From: Chthoniobacterales bacterium
GTDB taxonomy: Bacteria; Verrucomicrobiota; Verrucomicrobiia; Chthoniobacterales; UBA10450
DNA: 64,000 bases
NCBI GenBank assembly: GCA_035274845.1
Contig: DATENU010000020.1
Span: forward strand, 62,001 to 126,000
Direction of reading: 5' to 3'
Shown piece by piece: positions 35,509 through 44,958 of this stretch (within the stretch, counting starts at the first letter, position 1; each line of letters begins with the position of its first letter). A program made the translations under genes and the position numbers. The notes beneath the pieces are model-generated. The model saw only the letters and a list, made by a program, of their open reading frames with translations, ran no database searches and was not told the origin of the DNA.

Positions 35509-36486
35509 TCAACGCGCCAGTTGGAAGAAGTTCCAAATTTCCAGTGCGGCATGAAAGTCGCGGTTGGAGTTGCCCAGCAACCGGAAGCCCCACATCCCGG
35601 GATGAGGCACGCTGTGGCCACCACCTCGAATAGTCACAAGTTCCACAGTAAGGTTGCCTGGGGCGCTCCATACTTCACGTTCGGCGGTACTCCCATCGGT
35701 CTTATCAGTGTCCGGGATTTGCGTCGTTTGAGACGGAGCTGTTGCGCCGTCAAGCGCGCGGAAGTAGTCGACGCTTGCCTGGGCGGAGAGAACGGGGCCG
35801 CGGTTGCCATACACCCCGTAAAGGACCACGTCGCCGCCGGTCCATGGATTCATAGGATCCGCCGTCCCCTCCATTAGAAGCATCGACACCGGCTTGCCTT
35901 TTGGGGTGATTGCCATGTTCTCTGGGGAAGGGACATTGGAGACAACGGCAGCATAGGCGCGTGCGAAATCGGGCGTTTCTAACGCGAGACGAATGGTCAT
36001 CGCGCCCCCATTCGACACTCCGGTTATATAGACGTGACCGCGGTCGGCGTTGTGGTCCCTTACCAAACGATCGACCAGGGCCTTTAAGAAGCCTACATCA
36101 TCGACGTTCTCAGCCTTCGCAGCAAATGGCCCCTTTTTTTTACAGTCATTCCAGTGGCCCTCGTAGCCCTGTGGATAGACCGCGATGAAACCATGTTCCT
36201 CGGCGAGCAGATCGAAGTCGAACCCAAAGGACTGCCGCGCACCTTTCGACGTGCCCATGGAGCTATGCAGTGTGATCACCAGGGGTGGCTGTGCTTGCGG
36301 CTTTGAGGGCACATACGCTATCCACGTTCGAATGCGATTGCCATATTCAAGCGATCCATGCTCAAGATTACCGGGTAGCTTCGGCTCGTCGGGGTAGGTG
36401 TGACGAAACGCAGCGAGAGCGAGCCCCGCGAACAGGATGAATGTTAGAACGAGGGCGACGAAGGCTTTTTTAAAGTATCGGTACAT
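35509..36486 (-). CDS. Exported PHB-depolymerase/feruloyl-esterase-like alpha/beta hydrolase
   Basis: 325 residues from ATG 36486. An N-terminal hydrophobic segment (FVALVLTFILFAGLALAA) acts as anchor or signal. The body has the LpqC-type arrangement: PPLVITLHSSMGTSKGARQ (oxyanion region), HVYITGVSNGGAMTIRLALE with nucleophile Ser in GVSNGG, EGTADPMNPWTGG with candidate Asp, and TIRGGGHSVPHPGMWG with candidate His. These enzymes cleave short polyester or aromatic ester bonds outside the cell. The gene lies 92 nt after DUF4386, the widest gap in this operon. Confidence 0.85.
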   Translation of the reverse strand: MYRYFKKAFVALVLTFILFAGLALAAFRHTYPDEPKLPGNLEHGSLEYGNRIRTWIAYVPSKPQAQPPLVITLHSSMGTSKGARQSFGFDFDLLAEEHGFIAVYPQGYEGHWNDCKKKGPFAAKAENVDDVGFLKALVDRLVRDHNADRGHVYITGVSNGGAMTIRLALETPDFARAYAAVVSNVPSPENMAITPKGKPVSMLLMEGTADPMNPWTGGDVVLYGVYGNRGPVLSAQASVDYFRALDGATAPSQTTQIPDTDKTDGSTAEREVWSAPGNLTVELVTIRGGGHSVPHPGMWGFRLLGNSNRDFHAALEIWNFFQLAR

Positions 36487-36578
36487 TATCGCTGGACGAG
36501 TCGCCCTCCTTAACCAGTGCCGGCGCGACATTACTTTTGCGGTGAGTTTTTCGTTTCATTGGTTCATGCCGCCATAAC

Positions 36579-37322
36579 TCACGCCAGGGCGGAAGCGACG
36601 ACCGCCTGCCGATTCGGTTGAGTTTTCGCGCCCCAGATCACCATCCAGAGAAACGCCAGTTCTCCGATTCCAAGGATCATCGCGAGATCGCCAATGCCTT
36701 GCGCTGACGCGGGCAGGAAAAGAGCGACCGAGGAATTGATCAGGTAGCCGATGCCCGCAGCGATCGCCGCGATCCCGACAAAGCGTGGGATAAAACCGGA
36801 TCGCATCACGGCGATGCCGAAAGGAAAAAGCCAAAGACCCCAGAAGATTTGAGCGAGGATGATTCCCTGATTGTGGAGCCGGAGGAAGAAGAGGACGAAG
36901 GCGTCGAGCTGGGCTTTATCAAAGACAGCGGAGAGAAAAGCCGGGCCGCGAGCGAAGGTCAGCGCGGCGAGATCGTTCAGAACGTTGAGATACGAAATAG
37001 GAACCGAAATCACCAGGAGGATCATCATGGCGATCGCGTGTTTGTGACTGACCGCCTTGAACAGGCGGTAGAACGCGATCACAGCGAAAATGGCGACGGT
37101 CGCGGAGAAGAGTTCGACGGCCATGCCGAGCCGGAGCAGATACTCCGAGTCCCGGACATTCAGGGCGGTAGCCGCGGCGTTTCCGCGCACGATCAGGACG
37201 CTCGGGACGTAGAGGAGGGCGAAGGGAGCGGGCAGGCCGTTTATGAAATAGAGGAGGGCCGCCATTCTGGATTGTTTTCTGAGTGCGTTCAACGGCCGTT
37301 CTTCCAGGTGTTCAGAGTTCAT
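36579..37322 (-). CDS. DUF4386 membrane protein, copy 1
   Basis: 247 residues with about six TM helices (RMAALLYFINGLPAPFALLY; GMAVELFSATVAIFAVIAFY; GFIPRFVGIAAIAAGIGYLI). The motif YRLFKAVSHKHAIAMMIL matches the DUF4386 family, which has no known activity. Its ATG overlaps the ADOP stop (ATGA), and the same ADOP-DUF4386 pair recurs at 44959-48349. Confidence 0.85.
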   Translation of the reverse strand: MNSEHLEERPLNALRKQSRMAALLYFINGLPAPFALLYVPSVLIVRGNAAATALNVRDSEYLLRLGMAVELFSATVAIFAVIAFYRLFKAVSHKHAIAMMILLVISVPISYLNVLNDLAALTFARGPAFLSAVFDKAQLDAFVLFFLRLHNQGIILAQIFWGLWLFPFGIAVMRSGFIPRFVGIAAIAAGIGYLINSSVALFLPASAQGIGDLAMILGIGELAFLWMVIWGAKTQPNRQAVVASALA

Positions 37323-39739
37323 TCCGCGCGCAGGGCTTCGATGGGGTTGATGCGGGCCGCCCTCCGAGCGGGTAACCAGGAAGCGACGAGGCCAACACCG
37401 ATCAGCAACAGAGTGGTGGCGGCGAGAACAGGCGGGCTGTCCAAGCGCATGCCCGGATTGTCAGCAGCGAGGAAGCGGGCAACACCGAGCGCGCCGAAAA
37501 GGCCGATACCTGCGCCAATGAGTGCCAGCCTGACGCCAGTGCTGAGAACGAGCCGGGTGACGTCGCGGATGCGGGCGCCGAGCGCGAAGCGAATGGCGAA
37601 TTCGCCCGCGCGTTGCGCCATGGTTCGGGCAATGACCCCATAGATGCCCAGCGAGGCGAGGCCAAGGCCAAGCAGGGCAAACGAAGTGAAGATATCGCGC
37701 AGGATCTTGCTTTGAGAATTGGCGCGTTCGATCGTGATATCCGCGGGCTGAAGTTGGCGGACCGGAAGGTCGCGATCGAGCTCCGCCATGATTGTGCGAA
37801 CACTCTGGACAAGCGTGGCCGGCGCGACGCCGTTCGTGCGAATGGCGATTTCGTTGAATGGACGAGGCTCCTGCGCCATCGGCTGGTAAAGCTGGAGCGT
37901 TACGGGGCCCGGATCCGGCGTAATCGGTTTGATATCGGCCGCGACTCCGACGATCTCGCCCCATTGAATTGCGCCCAGGGCGGTTTGCCCAAGCCGGCGC
38001 CCAAGTGGATTTTCGTTTTCGAAGAGCGCCTTCGCCGTGGTTTGGCTGATGATGAAGACTTTGGTCGCGCTGAGATTGTCACGCTCGTTGAAGGCGCGCC
38101 CGCTTAGGATGCGCGTGCCAAAAGTGTCGAAGTAATCCGGACTGATGCCGTTGACGATTGCCGCAGGCTCCTTTCCGGGGGGTGGTAGCTCGCGGCCTTC
38201 GACGAGGTAGCGACGCACATCGCCCCAGTTAAAGAACGGGGTAAAGGATGAGATGCTGACGGACGCGGCGCCCGGCACGGCTCTCAGCCGGTCGAGGGCG
38301 AGGCGGTGAAAGGTGTTGATCTTCTCGGGATCGCCGGCCGTAGTGGCGGGTAACACGATCGTCCCGGTGAGCAGCCGATCGGATTGCCAGCCGGCGCGCG
38401 TGTTGTTGAGATCGTCCAGTCCTCGAATATAAAGAGCCGCGCCGGTGAGCAACACCATCGCGAGTGCAAACTGTCCGACGATAAGCGCGTGACGAAAACG
38501 CCGGTGCCCGCGGCCGCCGGTCGAGCCCCGCGCGCCGCTCTTCAAGGTTTCGGTGACGTTGAGCCGCAACGCGAAGAGGGCGGGCGCGAGGCCGAACGCG
38601 ACGGCGGTGATGAGGGCCGCACCGAATGCCCAGGCGAAAACGTGCCAGTCGAGCGAGAAAAGGAGGCGCTCGCCATTCTCGGAGGTGGTCCGGACGGAGA
38701 GCCAGTCTGTGACCCATTGTGCCACGACCATCGCCGCCGCGCCGCCTCCAAGAGCGAGGAGAAGGGACTCGGCAATGAGGGGCCGGAGCAACTGCCACCG
38801 CGCCGCGCCCAACGCTGCGCGGACCGCGAATTCACGCGCGCGTGCCATCGTTCGCGCGAGAAGAAGATTGGCGAGGTTAGAGCACCCGATGAGCAAGACA
38901 AAACCGGAGAGCCCGATCAGCATCGCCAGCATCTGGCGGGCACTCTTCGGAAACGCGGTCGAGTTCAGCTCGACGGGGACCCACGTCGTCCCGCCATTCA
39001 CCTCCGGGAAATCCGCGGCGAGGCGCCCGCCGAAGTTCCCGATCAACGCTTTTGATTCGGCAAAGGTGCGGCCCGGCCCGCGCCGGCCGAGGATACGCAG
39101 CATGGTCGTGCGCCGGTCAGCGGATTTCTGCTGATCGAGCGCGAGCGGGCGAAAGAAATCGAACCCACCGAGGTGCCGCCAATCGTTGAACCATGCCGGC
39201 AGGATGCCGATGATCTCGTGCGGCTCGCCGTCAACCCGGATGATGCGCCCGATGACGTCGCTGCGGCCACCGAAGCGGTTTTGCCAGACCCGCTGGTTGA
39301 GAATAACGACGCGATCGTTGCCCGGCACCTCTTCGCGCGGGAGGAAATCGCGTCCGAGCTGTGGCGGGACGCGCAATAGGGAAAACAGGTTCGCGGTGAC
39401 GCGCATGGCGCGGACTACTTCTGCCGGTTGGCCTGGCTCGGAGAGGCTCGTGTCGCCGAGCGCGTAGGCGGCGACTTCGCCGTAGCTCGTTACGTCGCGC
39501 CGGAGATCAAGGAAGTCTGCTGGCGAAACGCGGCCTTGGGGGTTCTGAGGCGTAGCGCGATCGAGGCGCTCGAGCTGCTCGTTCTGCGGGTAGGGCAGGG
39601 GCTTGAGCATGATCGTGTTCAGAATGCTGAACATGGCGGTGTTGGCGCCGATGCCGAGACCAAGAGTAACAATTGCGAGAAACGTGAAGCCCGGACTGCG
39701 CAGGAGTGAGCGAATGGCGGAGCGGAGGATCGCGAACAT
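37319..39739 (-). CDS. ADOP/MacB-FtsX type ABC permease, copy 1
   Basis: 806 residues. The protein is a fused double permease: TM near the N-terminus (SPGFTFLAIVTLGLGIGANT), an extracytoplasmic MacB_PCD domain, FtsX (CSNLANLLLARTMARAREFA), a second periplasmic domain, and a C-terminal FtsX (GLASLGIYGVIARTMAQRAG; GLVASWLPARRAARINPIEA). It has the layout of the acidobacterial duplicated orphan permease family, but lacks the 80-residue N-terminal extension present in copy 2 and is not next to PadR. It could export a compound or sense envelope stress. It starts 28 nt after the preceding secreted protein. Confidence 0.9.
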   Translation of the reverse strand: MFAILRSAIRSLLRSPGFTFLAIVTLGLGIGANTAMFSILNTIMLKPLPYPQNEQLERLDRATPQNPQGRVSPADFLDLRRDVTSYGEVAAYALGDTSLSEPGQPAEVVRAMRVTANLFSLLRVPPQLGRDFLPREEVPGNDRVVILNQRVWQNRFGGRSDVIGRIIRVDGEPHEIIGILPAWFNDWRHLGGFDFFRPLALDQQKSADRRTTMLRILGRRGPGRTFAESKALIGNFGGRLAADFPEVNGGTTWVPVELNSTAFPKSARQMLAMLIGLSGFVLLIGCSNLANLLLARTMARAREFAVRAALGAARWQLLRPLIAESLLLALGGGAAAMVVAQWVTDWLSVRTTSENGERLLFSLDWHVFAWAFGAALITAVAFGLAPALFALRLNVTETLKSGARGSTGGRGHRRFRHALIVGQFALAMVLLTGAALYIRGLDDLNNTRAGWQSDRLLTGTIVLPATTAGDPEKINTFHRLALDRLRAVPGAASVSISSFTPFFNWGDVRRYLVEGRELPPPGKEPAAIVNGISPDYFDTFGTRILSGRAFNERDNLSATKVFIISQTTAKALFENENPLGRRLGQTALGAIQWGEIVGVAADIKPITPDPGPVTLQLYQPMAQEPRPFNEIAIRTNGVAPATLVQSVRTIMAELDRDLPVRQLQPADITIERANSQSKILRDIFTSFALLGLGLASLGIYGVIARTMAQRAGEFAIRFALGARIRDVTRLVLSTGVRLALIGAGIGLFGALGVARFLAADNPGMRLDSPPVLAATTLLLIGVGLVASWLPARRAARINPIEALRAE

Positions 39740-39767
39740 GGGTCTGGTTGGTTCTACTGGATGCGGA

Positions 39768-40502
39768 TTACCTGGCCGGCCGGTAGTCGCTGTAGGTGAT
39801 CACGGTGTGGGCTTTGCCTTCCTGGCCCATTCCCGAGCCAGCCATGTCGGCGATGTGCTCGATCAAGATCGGTTTGCCCTCGGGCCCCATTTTGAAACGA
39901 GCCGTGGATTCATAGTGCTCCAGCTTCATGATCAGCTTAAGCCGCGTCGGTTTGACCGTGAGACGCACCTGCTCCGCGAACGCTGTCCCGTTCGTGTCGC
40001 TCACCGTTACGTCGGCGCTCGTGTTCGATGACACATCGGAATCCATGACGAGCGCGGTGTCCTTGGGCAGGGTTCCAAAGTGAAAAACGGTCCGGCCGCG
40101 GGAATCGGTCGAAGTCGTGGCGGTCGTCGCGAAATACCGGGCGAGCCGGTAGTAACCGGGGACGCGCCGCTTTGGGGTCTCCTTCTTATACTTGTCGAGC
40201 ACGTCCCCAGGCGGCGTTGTCCCATCCACCGAAACCAGGGTCCAACGTGCGTCGCCGGATTTTGACGGATCGTACCTGTCGATAAGGGTGCGTGTCTCCG
40301 TCTTACCGTTCGAGGTTTGTTCGGTGCGGGAAGTGCGGGTGAAGGCATAATCGTCCGGGCCGACACTTTGGGCCTGGGCGAGGATGCGCTGCTTTAGTGC
40401 GTCCGTCTTATCTTCGGCGTGGCCGCTGGAGGGATGAGGCAGGATGACCGCGGCTGCCAGAATTGTTACCTTGGCCAGGGCGATAATTATTTGTTTGTTC
40501 AT
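39768..40502 (-). CDS. Secreted hypothetical protein (operon member)
   Basis: 244 residues from ATG 40502 with a signal peptide (IIIALAKVTILAAAVILPHP, SSGHA). The mature protein has RTLIDRYDPSKSGDARWTLV, PGYYRLARYFATTATTSTDS and KLIMKLEHYESTARFKMGPE. The pattern suggests a lipid-binding or outer-membrane-associated beta-rich fold, but I cannot name it. It starts 5 nt after the permease stop. Confidence 0.75.
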   Translation of the reverse strand: MNKQIIIALAKVTILAAAVILPHPSSGHAEDKTDALKQRILAQAQSVGPDDYAFTRTSRTEQTSNGKTETRTLIDRYDPSKSGDARWTLVSVDGTTPPGDVLDKYKKETPKRRVPGYYRLARYFATTATTSTDSRGRTVFHFGTLPKDTALVMDSDVSSNTSADVTVSDTNGTAFAEQVRLTVKPTRLKLIMKLEHYESTARFKMGPEGKPILIEHIADMAGSGMGQEGKAHTVITYSDYRPAR

Positions 40503-40507
40503 GTTTG

Positions 40508-41431
40508 TTAGGTTGGCCCGCGGTAACGGCGCAGCCGCACCGCGGCGAAGAGGCAGATTGCGAAAAAGAGCAGTCCCAGCCAAAGCGCAGGCAGGCTCAG
40601 GAAATGGCCCGGAGTCATTTGGGTCACCGGATCGAGAGCCAGGCTTTCATGGCCTTTGAAGGCGAACGCTTCCGCGAACCAGCCGCCGACGCGATACTTC
40701 AGGAACGCCATGAAATGGGTGGTTTCGAACGCCATTCGCTCGATCGCGGCGATGGCGAGCAGCGGCATCACGGCCCAGAGGAAAGTCGCGCGCCGGGCCC
40801 AGCCGGAAACCAGGAGCGCCCACCCGTAAATGGGCGCATGCCAGAGTGCGATGACGATTACGCTGTAAAGCTGGAGCAACGGCGAGGGGAAGAATTTCAA
40901 CTGCGGGACGAACGACGCCGTCCCCATCCCATTCACCAGCAGGACTACGGCAGTGATCAGCGCCATGAAAACCTGGGTGATGATGATGGCCGCGCACGCG
41001 ACCAAAGGTAGAGCCACCAGCGCGACAATCGTTTTGGAGAGCACGGTGGTGAGATCCGAAACCGGCAGCGACTTCCAGAAGAGAATGCTCCGATCGCGCC
41101 GCTCGCCGGAAAGCGCGTCGAGACAGTAGAACACGCCGACAAAGAATGCCGTCACGATGATGGCAAACGCCGCCATGCCGTAGAGCGGAGTGATCGCCAT
41201 CCGCTGGTGCGCTTCGTCGAGCAACAAGACGGCGCGTCGCCGCCCCGGCAGACCTCGCGTGCTCATCAGGAAGCCAAAGAGCAGGACTGCCATGGTGATC
41301 AGCGGCGCCAGGTAGATGGACCGGTTTTCCCATAATTCTCGCCGCACCGACCAGAGGAGCGGCCGGGTTGGGGAAGGGGGCGCGGGACTAATTGGTTCTG
41401 ATTCCATTGAATTTGCCTGGGCGATGTTCAT
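40508..41431 (-). CDS. ABC-2 type transporter permease
   Basis: 307 residues with about six TM helices (IYLAPLITMAVLLFGFLMST; YGMAAFAIIVTAFFVGVFYC; LPLVACAAIIITQVFMALIT). SGERRDRSILFWKSLPVSDL is typical of ABC-2 permeases. It overlaps the ATPase by ATGA and ends just before a secreted protein. It forms a transporter with the ATPase encoded before it; the cargo is unknown. YtrA-regulated ABC transporters are often induced by cell-wall antibiotics, but this is inference. Confidence 0.88.
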   Translation of the reverse strand: MNIAQANSMESEPISPAPPSPTRPLLWSVRRELWENRSIYLAPLITMAVLLFGFLMSTRGLPGRRRAVLLLDEAHQRMAITPLYGMAAFAIIVTAFFVGVFYCLDALSGERRDRSILFWKSLPVSDLTTVLSKTIVALVALPLVACAAIIITQVFMALITAVVLLVNGMGTASFVPQLKFFPSPLLQLYSVIVIALWHAPIYGWALLVSGWARRATFLWAVMPLLAIAAIERMAFETTHFMAFLKYRVGGWFAEAFAFKGHESLALDPVTQMTPGHFLSLPALWLGLLFFAICLFAAVRLRRYRGPT

Positions 41432-42300
41432 TGAATTCCTCCGGCGTTTGCCTGCGAGTTGCCCATCACGGCGACGAACAAGTCGGCAATGCTCGGGCGG
41501 CGGACTTCGCCGAGGGCAGTGAGTTGCTGCCGCTCAGCCTGGTCGAACAGGAGCACGCTGCGCCCAAACATTTGCCGCTCGTAAATCGGCTTCAGCGCCC
41601 GGGCGGCGTCGATCCGGTCGGGATTGACCATCACTTCGAAATAGCGCGCCTCGAATTCCTCCATCGTACAATTGAGGACGATGCGGCCGCCATTGATGAA
41701 CATGAGGTCGGTCAGGACGTCCTGGACCTCTTCCACCTGATGGGTCGTCACCACGATGGTGCGGCTCCCGTCGAAATAATCGTTCAGGAGCGAGTCGTAA
41801 AATTGTTTTCGATAAAGGATGTCCAACCCGAGCGTCGGCTCGTCGAGCACGAGCAACTTCGCGTCGATCGCCATGACCAGCGCGAGGTGGAGCTGGGCGA
41901 CCATCCCTTTCGACAATTCTCGCACCTTGCTCGTGCGCTTAATGGAGGTTTTCGCCAGGAACGCTTCCGCCTTGGTGCGGTCGAATCGCGGATGGACGCC
42001 GGCGACGTAGTCAAGGATTTGCGTTACCCGAATCCAGCGCGGCACCACCGCGACGTCGGCGACGAAGGAGACGTCGCGCATGAGCGCATCACGCGAAGTC
42101 CAGGGATCGCGCCCCAAAACGCTTAGTTCCCCTTCGTAGGAAGTGAGGCCAAGAATCGCGTTCAGTGCGGTCGTTTTCCCGGCGCCGTTGGGACCGATAA
42201 GTCCGAGGATGCGTCCCTCTTCGACGCGCAGATCTACATTATCCAGCGCAACCGTCGTCCCGAATACTTTTCGCAGACCTTTTGCTTCAATGCAGGCCAT
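41428..42300 (-). CDS. ABC transporter ATP-binding protein
   Basis: 290 residues from ATG 42300. Walker A is GLIGPNGAGKTTALNAILGL, the signature-like region is LSKGMVAQLHLALVMAID (SKGM instead of LSGGQ), and Walker B is LLVLDEPTLGLD. The family pairs with ABC-2 permeases under YtrA-type GntR regulators. The start is 4 nt after the GntR stop. Confidence 0.92.
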   Translation of the reverse strand: MACIEAKGLRKVFGTTVALDNVDLRVEEGRILGLIGPNGAGKTTALNAILGLTSYEGELSVLGRDPWTSRDALMRDVSFVADVAVVPRWIRVTQILDYVAGVHPRFDRTKAEAFLAKTSIKRTSKVRELSKGMVAQLHLALVMAIDAKLLVLDEPTLGLDILYRKQFYDSLLNDYFDGSRTIVVTTHQVEEVQDVLTDLMFINGGRIVLNCTMEEFEARYFEVMVNPDRIDAARALKPIYERQMFGRSVLLFDQAERQQLTALGEVRRPSIADLFVAVMGNSQANAGGIQ

Positions 42301-42304
42301 GAGG

Positions 42305-42688
42305 TTAGCGGTTCTCCTTTCCGATTGATGCTCCATCTTTAGCGGCGGCGTCCAATTCCTTGGAGGTTAAGCCGAGCCGCTCGATCGTCGCCGCCACTCG
42401 CGGCCATTCGTCCTTGAGAAACTTCTCGCGTTCACCCTTCAGCAGGAGATCGCGCGCGCCTGGTTTGACGAACATCCCCAGGCCTCGCTTCGTCTCGACC
42501 AAGTCCTCGTCGACGAGCTGCTGATACGCCTTGAGGACGGTGAGGGGATTGACCCGATAGTCGGCCGCGACGTTGCGCACCGACGGAAGCGGATCGCCTT
42601 CCTTGAGGACGCCATCGAGAATCATATGGACGGCGCCATCGCGAAGCTGGCGATAAATCGGCTGGGCATTGTTCCATTCACGATTCAT
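42305..42688 (-). CDS. GntR-family regulator, YtrA type
   Basis: 127 residues. The winged helix covers about 9-75 (PIYRQLRDGAVHMILDGVLK; GDPLPSVRNVAADYRVNPLT; LVDEDLVETKRGLGMFVK), followed by a short helical tail (RDLLLKGEREKFLKDEWPRV) as in the YtrA subgroup, which lacks a large effector domain. It is first in a possible 11-gene operon and likely represses it through the palindrome at 42724-42753. Confidence 0.9.
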   Translation of the reverse strand: MNREWNNAQPIYRQLRDGAVHMILDGVLKEGDPLPSVRNVAADYRVNPLTVLKAYQQLVDEDLVETKRGLGMFVKPGARDLLLKGEREKFLKDEWPRVAATIERLGLTSKELDAAAKDGASIGKENR

Positions 42689-42723
42689 CGCGGGCCTCCC
42701 GGAGCGATGGCTGTTTGTCCTTC

Positions 42724-42753
42724 ATTAGTGATGTAGCTAACTATATCACTAAT
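42724..42753. promoter_or_regulatory. Candidate GntR/YtrA operator palindrome
   Basis: ATTAGTGATGTAG-CTAA-CTATATCACTAAT: the half-sites match at 12 of 13 positions. It lies 36 nt upstream of the GntR ATG, where the promoter of the operon should be. YtrA-type regulators bind dyads of this kind ahead of their own genes. Confidence 0.65.
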
Positions 42754-42939
42754 TCACGCGCAAGCTTTTTCTTTTCTTTTTTTTCGCCGCCAAAACTCGG
42801 ATTCTGGACATGCGAGCGAGCCGGGGTGCGGCGATCCCGCTTGAAGACACTGAGCCCTTCAGAATAAAGGGCTCGGCGCGACGCTCAACGAATTCGCGTC
42901 CCGGCGCCGAATCAACCGCCGGAGGAGCGGGCGGGGACG

Positions 42940-43572
42940 CTACGGCATCGGCTGAAGCTGGTAGGTGACGCCGTTAATGACCGCAGGCACGCCCGGGAAA
43001 AATGTGTAGATAAATCGCTTCTGGCTTGTCCCGCCATTCTTGGGGCTGGAGGGAATACCAAAAAACTTCGCGCACGCGATGGACGCCTCGCCCAGCTTCG
43101 CCTTGGGTCCGAAATCCATGACTCCCGCCGCGTTGAGGACTTTGCCGGTCTTGGTGTCTTTCACGGTGGCTTTGCAGCCCAGCACAACGCCCACGGCCAG
43201 AATCCGCCAATGCGATGGCAGAACAATATAGGGGACGCCCGCCGCGTCCACGTAGGCCAGCGGATCGATGCGCGAAAGTTGAGGCCAACGGTAGCTTGTC
43301 GCGCTTACATAGGCGCCCGGAGCGGGACCATCGTCATCCTGCTCCACCGGATTTCCGTTCGGTTTGCCTGTGTCCGTGACGACGCCAAACCAATTTCCGG
43401 GCTTGCCGGCATTCTCGATGAAATCCAGGCACGCGGGCGTGTAACCTTTAGGGGCATAAACCGGAACGCCTCCGGTTTGGCCATTAGCGCCATCACCGTC
43501 GATTTCCATCGCGGCGGGTGGTGTTGTGTAACTGCCGTCATCGTTCCGGGGAGGTAGTGGGACTAGTGGCAT
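42940..43572 (-). CDS. GH75 chitosanase-like protein
   Basis: 210 residues from ATG 43572; the open frame upstream has no support. The pattern matches glycoside hydrolase family 75: AAMEIDGDGANGQ, GAYVSATSYRWP, YVDAAGVPYIVLPSHWRIL, AAGVMDFGPKAKLGEASIAC and FFPGVPAVINGVTYQLQPMP. GH75 enzymes cut chitosan with an Asp/Glu pair. No signal peptide is visible, which is unusual for a secreted polysaccharidase. It stands alone on the minus strand. Confidence 0.7.
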   Translation of the reverse strand: MPLVPLPPRNDDGSYTTPPAAMEIDGDGANGQTGGVPVYAPKGYTPACLDFIENAGKPGNWFGVVTDTGKPNGNPVEQDDDGPAPGAYVSATSYRWPQLSRIDPLAYVDAAGVPYIVLPSHWRILAVGVVLGCKATVKDTKTGKVLNAAGVMDFGPKAKLGEASIACAKFFGIPSSPKNGGTSQKRFIYTFFPGVPAVINGVTYQLQPMP

Positions 43573-43844
43573 AAGCAGGGTGGGTTGGTTAGAGGTCGGA
43601 GCGAAGGCGAGGGTGCGTCGATTGAAACTTGGGCTCCTCAGGCGTGTCGAGAACTTTCTTGGGAATGCGGACTCAAGCCGGGCGCTGTCCGATTGCACGG
43701 GTCGCATCCAGGGAGGATAAGCATTGGCACCGCTGCCTGCCGTTTCCTAAGAACTCAATTACACCGCGATCGTCCGGGGCGCGGGCGGGAGCAGCGGAGT
43801 GGCGGTGGTGGAGGCGTACCGGCTTCCGTAGGACCGCCAGTCGG

Positions 43845-44954
43845 TTACTCCACGCTGACCACTACTTTCCCTCGGGCGTGGCCTTCTTCGACATACCGGA
43901 CGGCCGTGGGCACTTCGCTTAACTTGTAGGTCCGGTCGATTACGGATTTCATTTTCCCGCTCTTCATCAGTTCGGCCAGGGCGGTCAGGTCCTTGTTGTT
44001 CATGTCTGCGATCATCATGGTCAATTTCTGGCTGATGAACGGCGAGAGCAGCAGCGCTTTGATCGGGCGAGCCAGCGGTCCAATCCAATTTCCCTCATGC
44101 GGCCCACCGCCACCGATCATGACGCAGATCCCGTTGGGCTTCAGGACTTGCCTGAATCCGGACAACGGCTGGGTTCCGACATTATCGAGAATGACGTCAT
44201 AACGTTCCGCGCTCTTGGTGAAATCCTCTTTCGTGTAATCGATCACGTGGTCTGCGCCGAGCGATTGGACCAGTTCGACATTCCTTCCACTGCACACCGC
44301 GGTCACCTCCGCGCCGAGGCTTTTGGCGATCTGCACGGCGAACGTCCCCACACCGCCCGACGAGCCGTTGATCAAAACCTTCTGTCTCGGCTGCACCTTT
44401 CCTCTGTCCCGAAGAGCCTGAAGCGCGGTGATGGCCGCCACCGGGAGAGAAGCAGCCTGCTCAAAGCTGATCTCGGCTGGTTTCAGGGCCAATCTCGACT
44501 TTCCGAGGCAGTACTCTCCCCAGGCGCCGTTGCAGATCCCGAAGACGTCATCGCCTGGCTTGTATTGCGTGACGTTTTTGCCTACCGCCTCGACCGTTCC
44601 CGCAACGTCACTGCCAATCCGGAGGACCTTCGGTTTTCGAAGTCCGGCGTCGAGGCGGAAGATGTACGGGATCCCCCTGATGAAATGCCAGTCGTAAGGA
44701 TTGATCGAAGCCGCGCGGACTTTGATCAGGACTTGATCGTCATTCGGGACCGGCTTTTCGATCTGCTCGAGTTTCAGGACGTCCGGTGCGCCGTAGTCGC
44801 AATAGACAATCGCTTTGATTGGATTAGCCGGAGCCGCGGTCTTGCCGCAGTCATTTGTCGACCTCCAGTAGCCAATAAACAGGCCGAGAACGATGAGAAG
44901 GAAGAGAACGACGATGACCCGGAACGTCCACTTCACGATGCGCTTTAGTTTCAT
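43845..44954 (-). CDS. Membrane-anchored zinc-free MDR (quinone oxidoreductase-like), copy 3
   Basis: 369 residues from ATG 44954, 4 nt after the DUF4386 stop. It has a TM start (FRVIVVLFLLIVLGLFIGYW, RSTNDC) and an MDR body (GSDVAGTVEAVGKNVTQYKP; GSSGGVGTFAVQIAKSLGAE; ADHVIDYTKEDFTKSAERYD). It is paralogous to copies 1 and 2, with the same STNDC anchor region. It ends the second ADOP operon. Confidence 0.85.
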   Translation of the reverse strand: MKLKRIVKWTFRVIVVLFLLIVLGLFIGYWRSTNDCGKTAAPANPIKAIVYCDYGAPDVLKLEQIEKPVPNDDQVLIKVRAASINPYDWHFIRGIPYIFRLDAGLRKPKVLRIGSDVAGTVEAVGKNVTQYKPGDDVFGICNGAWGEYCLGKSRLALKPAEISFEQAASLPVAAITALQALRDRGKVQPRQKVLINGSSGGVGTFAVQIAKSLGAEVTAVCSGRNVELVQSLGADHVIDYTKEDFTKSAERYDVILDNVGTQPLSGFRQVLKPNGICVMIGGGGPHEGNWIGPLARPIKALLLSPFISQKLTMMIADMNNKDLTALAELMKSGKMKSVIDRTYKLSEVPTAVRYVEEGHARGKVVVSVE

Positions 44955-44958
44955 AAGC

